Of a DNA stretch of 10,495 bases, positions 6,920 to 10,495 are shown piece by piece; positions within the stretch are counted from its first letter, which is position 1, and each line of letters opens with the position of its first letter. Source of the DNA: Rubrobacter sp. (GTDB lineage: Bacteria; Actinomycetota; Rubrobacteria; Rubrobacterales; Rubrobacteraceae). The stretch is from contig JACDGB010000032.1 of assembly GCA_013815485.1 (NCBI GenBank), forward strand, positions 1 through 10,495, given 5' to 3'. A program made the translations under genes and the position numbers. The notes below the pieces were generated by a model. It made no database searches, was not told the origin of the DNA, and saw nothing but the letters and a program-made list of their open reading frames with translations.

Positions 6920-7671
6920 CAAGCGTCGGCCTTCGGGTCTTTCCCTGATGCCTGAAGCCCGTGACCTGAAATCTCCGTGACGCGGCGCAGCATCTCGGCG
7001 TACGCTTCTTCCACCCCGCCCATGTCGCGGCGGAAGCGATCCTTGTCTAGCTTCTCGTTGGTTTCTTTGTCCCAGAAGCGGCAGGTATCGGGGCTGATCT
7101 CATCGGCCAGCATCAGGTTGCCTGCCTCGTCGCGCCCAGCCTCTATCTTGAAGTCAACGAGGAGGATCCCACGCTCGTCGAAGAAGGGAGCGAGGATCTC
7201 ATTGACCTTCAAGCCCAACTCCTCGCAGAACTCCAAGTCTTCGTCGGCCACGCCCAACTCCCGAAAGTGGTACCAGTTCAGGAGCGGATCGTCCAGATCA
7301 TCGTCCTTGTAACACAACTCGACTATCGGAGCCTTGAACCTGTGGCCCTCCTCGAACCCCAGAAGCCTGGATATGGACCCAGCAGCGACGTTCCGCACCA
7401 CGACCTCGACAGGCAACATCGTGAGCTTCTTCGTCTTGATGCTCGTCTCATCCACCTGCTCGACGAAGTGAGTCGGGACGCCATTCTCCTCCAAATAGGC
7501 GAACATCGCCGCGCTCATGGTGGCGTTGGTTCGCCCCTTGCCCTCCCACGAACCGCGCTTCTTCGCATTGAACGCGGTCGCATCATTTTTGTAGCGATGT
7601 AGTAATACATTAGCTTCGTCTGTCGTGAAGACTTTCTTGGCCTTGCCTTCGTATAGCAATGTCTCAGTCAC
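6919..7671 (-). CDS. purC: SAICAR synthetase
   Basis: PurC joins CAIR and aspartate with ATP to form SAICAR. The 250-aa protein shows YEGKAKKVF (7-15, nucleotide loop), NDATAFNAKKRG (29-40), NWYHFRELG (132-140) and the two family signatures VDFKIEAGR (172-180) and LADEISPDTCRFWD (188-201). The start is GTG at 7671. It overlaps the purB stop by 8 nt (GTGACTGA) and has AGAGAGG seven bases upstream, a strong site. The domain ends near YAEMLRRVTEI (224-234). The last 16 residues form an extra tail, partly encoded by 7-bp repeat units (6943-6970), and may be dispensable. The length resembles the Bacillus enzyme (about 240 aa) rather than the longer Streptomyces-like type I recall. Confidence 0.97.
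   Translation of the reverse strand: MTETLLYEGKAKKVFTTDEANVLLHRYKNDATAFNAKKRGSWEGKGRTNATMSAAMFAYLEENGVPTHFVEQVDETSIKTKKLTMLPVEVVVRNVAAGSISRLLGFEEGHRFKAPIVELCYKDDDLDDPLLNWYHFRELGVADEDLEFCEELGLKVNEILAPFFDERGILLVDFKIEAGRDEAGNLMLADEISPDTCRFWDKETNEKLDKDRFRRDMGGVEEAYAEMLRRVTEISGHGLQASGKDPKADA
6943..6970 (+). repeat. Degenerate heptamer repeats inside the purC 3' end
   Basis: The plus strand reads CCCTGAT, GCCTGAA, GCCCGTG and ACCTGAA back to back, four 7-bp units. Three of the four carry the nCCTGAn pattern of the array over the purS start, but in the opposite orientation. The 10-mer TGATGCCTGA (6946-6955) is exactly inverted at 6811-6820. The two arrays thus face each other across the purC-purS gap. 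Confidence 0.45.
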
Positions 7672-8980
7672 GTTCCAACCTCTCTCTCAGTTCCCGCACC
7701 CGCTCGAAGACGACCCCGACATTACGCAGCGCGTACGCCGGGTCGAAGAGCCCATCGAGTTTCGCACCCAGTTTGTTATTTACTTGCTCGTCCTCGGATA
7801 GCAGATCCTGGAAGCCGCCTTCGCCATTCCACGCCCGCATTGCCACGTTTTGCACGACCTTGTATGCATCGTCGCGGCTCATACCAGCCTCGACCAGCGC
7901 GAGCAGCACGCGCCCGGAGAACACGATGCCGCCGCCGATGTTCAGGTTTTCCCGCATCCTTTCCTCGTCCACATCGAGGCCGCGCAGGACGCGGGCGGTG
8001 GTGCGGAGCATGTAGAAGGCGGCGATGGTGGCGTCGGGGAGCACGACTCGCTCGGCGGAGGAGTGGCTTATGTCGCGCTCTTGCCACAGGGCGTTGTCCT
8101 CGAACCCAACCTGCGCGTAGCCTCGGAGAAGACGCGCCATGCCACAGAGACGTTCGCACAGGATCGGGTTGCGCTTATGAGGCATCGCGGATGAGCCCTT
8201 CTGGCCGCGGCCGAATGGCTCCGCTAGTTCCCGGATCTCCGTGCGCTGGGCGCCCCTGATCTCCAGCGCGACCTTCTCTAATGTCGAGCCAAGTATGGCG
8301 AGCGTCGAGAGGACTTCGGCGTGCCGGTCGCGCTGCACGACCTGCGTCGAAGCGAGTGCCGACGCGATGTCCAGTTCCTCACACGCCAACGCCTCCACCT
8401 TCGGGTCCACGTTCGCGTAGACGCCGACGGCACCGGATATTTTCCCGACGGCGGCCATCTCGCGGGCGTGTGCCAGCCGCTCCAGGTTGCGCTCCATCTC
8501 GAACGCCCACACCGCCAGCTTGTGCCCGAAGACCATCGGCTCCGCGTGGACCCCGTGCGTCCTCCCGACCATCGCCGACTCCCGATGCTCCAGGGACATC
8601 TCGACGAGCAATCGGGCCAGATCCTTCGCTTCGTTGTGGATGAGATCCAGGGCGTCCCGCAACCGCAACGCGCCCGCCGTATCCACCACGTCCGAGCTAG
8701 TCAGGCCGAAATGAAAGTGACGGGCGACGGGGCCGTCCACCGTCTCCGCGACGTTGGAGACGAAGGCTATGACGTCGTGGTTCGTCTCCCGCTCGATCTC
8801 CTCGATGCGCCCGACCGAAAAGCCCGCCTTCCCGGCAAGCTCCTCGACTTCATCCGTGGGGATCTCGCCGAGCCGGGCGCGGGCGCGGCAGACAGCCAAC
8901 TCCACCTCCAGCCACGAGCGGAACTTCGCCTCCTCCGTCCAGATACCGCCAATCTCCGGGAGTGTGTAGCGTTCGATCAC
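7664..8980 (-). CDS. purB: Adenylosuccinate lyase
   Basis: PurB removes fumarate twice: from SAICAR to give AICAR in the IMP pathway, and from adenylosuccinate to give AMP. The 438-aa protein is a fumarase/aspartase-superfamily enzyme of normal length. Visible are NHDV with His69 (68-71), TSSDVVDT (94-101), GRTHGVHAEPMVFG (139-152) with the catalytic His142, and the mobile signature loop GSSAMPHKRNP (262-272) with the catalytic Ser263. The frame stays open upstream to 9355, but that part is an arginine-rich shadow of purE. The start is GTG at 8980, two bases after the purE stop, with GGAAGGG five bases before it and the normal IERYTLPEI beginning. The stop lies within the purC start region. 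All expected active-site motifs are intact. Confidence 0.97.
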   Translation of the reverse strand: MIERYTLPEIGGIWTEEAKFRSWLEVELAVCRARARLGEIPTDEVEELAGKAGFSVGRIEEIERETNHDVIAFVSNVAETVDGPVARHFHFGLTSSDVVDTAGALRLRDALDLIHNEAKDLARLLVEMSLEHRESAMVGRTHGVHAEPMVFGHKLAVWAFEMERNLERLAHAREMAAVGKISGAVGVYANVDPKVEALACEELDIASALASTQVVQRDRHAEVLSTLAILGSTLEKVALEIRGAQRTEIRELAEPFGRGQKGSSAMPHKRNPILCERLCGMARLLRGYAQVGFEDNALWQERDISHSSAERVVLPDATIAAFYMLRTTARVLRGLDVDEERMRENLNIGGGIVFSGRVLLALVEAGMSRDDAYKVVQNVAMRAWNGEGGFQDLLSEDEQVNNKLGAKLDGLFDPAYALRNVGVVFERVRELRERLERD

Positions 8981-8982
8981 AG

Positions 8983-9411
8983 CTACCCTTCCAACCTCTT
9001 CGCCAACTCGGAATCTCCGAGAGCCAGGATCTGGGCGGCGAGCACGGCAGCGTTGGCCGCGCCATTGACCGCCACCGTTGCGACTGGGACGCCGGTTGGC
9101 ATCTGAACGGTGGCGAGCAGGGCGTCGAAGCCACCGAGGGTTCCGGCGGCTATGGGGACGCCAATGACGGGGAGGTTCGTGCGAGCAGCGACGGCTCCCG
9201 CCAGATGGGCGGCCATGCCTGCGGCGCAGATGAAGACATTTATGCCGCGCTCCGGTGCGGCGGCGACGTATTCGGCGACGGCCTCGGGGTTGCGGTGCGC
9301 GCTCAGGACTTCCAGCTCGTGTTCGACGCCGAGGTCTTCGAGGCGTTTGGTGCATTTCTCCATCGTCGGGAGGTCGGATCCGCTGCCGACGAGGATTCCA
9401 ACGGCGGGCAT
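8983..9411 (-). CDS. purE: N5-CAIR mutase (PurE, class I type)
   Basis: PurE converts N5-CAIR to CAIR; the class I enzyme normally works after PurK. The 142-aa protein is somewhat shorter than the usual 160 or so, the difference being mainly at the termini. Motifs are [10 protein letters not shown] (8-17, phosphate and ribose site), SAHRNPE (37-43, with catalytic His39, normally SAHRTPE), [10 protein letters not shown] (63-72, usually GGAAHLPG), PVIGVPI (81-87) and [20 protein letters not shown] (96-115). The ATG at 9411 overlaps the purD stop by one base (TAATG) with GGAGG seven bases upstream. SDLPTM and SAHR place it with bacterial class I PurE rather than animal-type AIR carboxylase. No purK lies between it and purD, so PurK must be elsewhere or absent. 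Confidence 0.95.
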   Translation of the reverse strand: MPAVGILVGSGSDLPTMEKCTKRLEDLGVEHELEVLSAHRNPEAVAEYVAAAPERGINVFICAAGMAAHLAGAVAARTNLPVIGVPIAAGTLGGFDALLATVQMPTGVPVATVAVNGAANAAVLAAQILALGDSELAKRLEG

Positions 9412-10495
9412 TATAAGTCCTCCAGTTCCATCGCTTCGAGGGCTATGTCGGTGCGGTATTGCATGCCGGGGAAGTGGATGGCCTCGACGGCGGCGTAAGC
9501 GCGGGCACGGGCTTCGATGACGCTAGTCCCCGTCCCGACTACGTTGAGGACCCGTCCTCCGGCAGTGTAAAATTTGCCGTCCCGCTCCTCCGTGGCGGCG
9601 TGGTAGACGTAGACGCCGGTAGGGATCCGTTCTAGGCCCACTATCTCATCTCCCGCGGACGAGGACTCGGGGTAGCCTTCGGAGGCGAGAACCACGCACA
9701 CCGTCTTCTCGGCTGACCAGGAGACCTCCCGCCCGGCGAGATCCTCTTCGCCGCAGGCAACCATCAACTCCAAAAGGTCCGTGCCAAGCCTGGGTAGCAG
9801 GGCCTGCGTCTCGGGGTCGCCGAAGCGGCAGTTGAATTCCAGCGCCTTCGGGCCAGATTCAGTGACGATGACGCCAGCGTAGAGCAGGCCGGTGTACGAG
9901 GCCCCGATCATTGCCAACTGCCTAACGGTGGGGCGGATGATCTCCTCCAAAACAGCGGCGTAAGTGGCTGGTTCCATCCACATGATCGGGGAGTACGCCC
10001 CCATCCCACCAGTGTTCGGACCTTCATCCCCATCGGATATGCGCTTGTAATCCTGCGCGGGCAGGAACGGCAGGATGTTCTCCCCGTCAGTCAGCGCGAA
10101 GACCGAAGCCTCCCTGCCTTCCAGGTACTCCTCGATCATCACCCGCTCCCCCGCCGCCCCGAACTTCCCCGAGAAAGCGGCCCGCACGGCGTCCTCCGCC
10201 TCTTCCCGATCGCGGACGATGGTGACGCCCTTGCCCGCCGCCGCTCCGTCTACCTTCACGACCGCCGGATACTCGTCCAGCGAGCGCAGGTAATCGATCG
10301 CGTGCGCCTCGCGGTCGAAAGCCTCGAAGCGGGCCGTCGGGACACCGGCATGGCGCATGACCTCCTTGGCGAAGACCTTCGAGCCCTCAATGCGCGCGGC
10401 GGCCCGCGAAGGCCCGAATATCTTCAGGTCCGCCTCCCAGAAGCATTCGGCGATACCCCCTATCAATGGGGACTCCGGCCCCACGCCGGTGAGGT
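9411..10495 (-). CDS. purD: Phosphoribosylamine-glycine ligase (GAR synthetase), 5' end missing
   Basis: PurD ligates glycine to phosphoribosylamine with ATP, giving GAR, the second step of the pathway. About 360 codons are visible; the protein is usually about 420 aa, so some 60 N-terminal residues lie beyond the right edge. The fragment enters at [14 protein letters not shown], the conserved VGPE loop. The GTG within that motif is an internal valine, not a start. An ATP-grasp domain follows, with [13 protein letters not shown] (usually VKADGLAAGKGV), [33 protein letters not shown] and the PurD signature [13 protein letters not shown]. The C-terminal domain is complete, ending in a TAA that overlaps the purE ATG. 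It is the first gene seen in transcription order; the operon promoter must lie further right. Confidence 0.96.
   Translation of the reverse strand, partial: LTGVGPESPLIGGIAECFWEADLKIFGPSRAAARIEGSKVFAKEVMRHAGVPTARFEAFDREAHAIDYLRSLDEYPAVVKVDGAAAGKGVTIVRDREEAEDAVRAAFSGKFGAAGERVMIEEYLEGREASVFALTDGENILPFLPAQDYKRISDGDEGPNTGGMGAYSPIMWMEPATYAAVLEEIIRPTVRQLAMIGASYTGLLYAGVIVTESGPKALEFNCRFGDPETQALLPRLGTDLLELMVACGEEDLAGREVSWSAEKTVCVVLASEGYPESSSAGDEIVGLERIPTGVYVYHAATEERDGKFYTAGGRVLNVVGTGTSVIEARARAYAAVEAIHFPGMQYRTDIALEAMELEDL
9419..9423 (-). promoter_or_regulatory. Shine-Dalgarno of purE
   Basis: GGAGG on the minus strand, seven bases before the purE ATG and inside the last codons of purD. It confirms the TAATG start overlap. 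Confidence 0.7.

Noticed and set aside
6811-6955. Small mobile cassette with inverted ends between purC and purS
   Set aside because: The exact inverted match is only 10 bp, there is no target duplication, and the units are explained better by the heptamer repeats.
8321-9106. Long plus-strand open frame (261 codons) opposite purB, with similar ones at 5930-6670 and 4479-5186
   Set aside because: Antisense shadows of GC-rich genes: skewed composition, no family resemblance, and each sits wholly or mostly opposite well-conserved coding sequence.
8981-9355. N-terminal extension of about 125 codons on purB
   Set aside because: It is arginine- and proline-rich, overlaps purE completely in another frame, and PurB from GTG 8980 already has the normal length and a good ribosome site.
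10482-10484. GTG as the purD start
   Set aside because: It is the valine inside the conserved VGPE motif; the frame continues off the window and about 60 N-terminal residues would be missing.

Overview
The window is the middle of a de novo purine (IMP) biosynthesis operon. Every recognised gene lies on the minus strand, so transcription runs from high to low coordinates. In that order the window holds purD (5' end off the right edge), purE, purB, purC, purS, purQ, purL, a cupin gene, purF, an NTF2/SnoaL-like gene, a GNAT acetyltransferase gene and purM (3' end off the left edge). No promoter, PurR box, purine riboswitch or transcription terminator is visible. Both operon ends lie outside the window.

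The organism is probably a GC-rich Gram-positive-type bacterium. FGAR amidotransferase is split into PurS, PurQ and a short PurL of about 747 aa. PurF carries a propeptide and four iron-sulfur cysteines as in Bacillus. PurC is about 250 aa, shorter than I expect from memory for Streptomyces-like actinobacteria. A deep-branching actinobacterium such as a Rubrobacter relative fits best, but this is an inference from overall look and was not searched.

Right part (6919-10495): purD, purE, purB and purC follow each other with a 1-nt overlap, a 2-nt gap and an 8-nt overlap. They cover GAR synthesis, N5-CAIR to CAIR, SAICAR lyase/adenylosuccinate lyase and SAICAR synthesis. No purK lies between purD and purE.

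Middle (3606-6918): purS, purQ and purL encode the three-subunit FGAM synthase. The only sizeable apparent gaps of the operon flank purS (about 100 and 58 nt). Both contain degenerate 7-bp repeats. Each is also spanned by a very small open frame whose start overlaps the previous stop and whose stop overlaps the next start. A long inverted repeat brackets the purS stop codon.

Left part (1-3609): a small cupin gene is coupled to purL and precedes purF. A small NTF2-like gene and a GNAT gene lie between purF and purM, joined by overlaps. These three passengers have no recognised purine role. Translational overlap is nearly continuous, with TTG starts at purL, cupin, GNAT and purM.

Apart from the purS neighbourhood and the three passengers, this is an ordinary metabolic operon. 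I saw no mobile element, CRISPR array, RNA gene or defence system.
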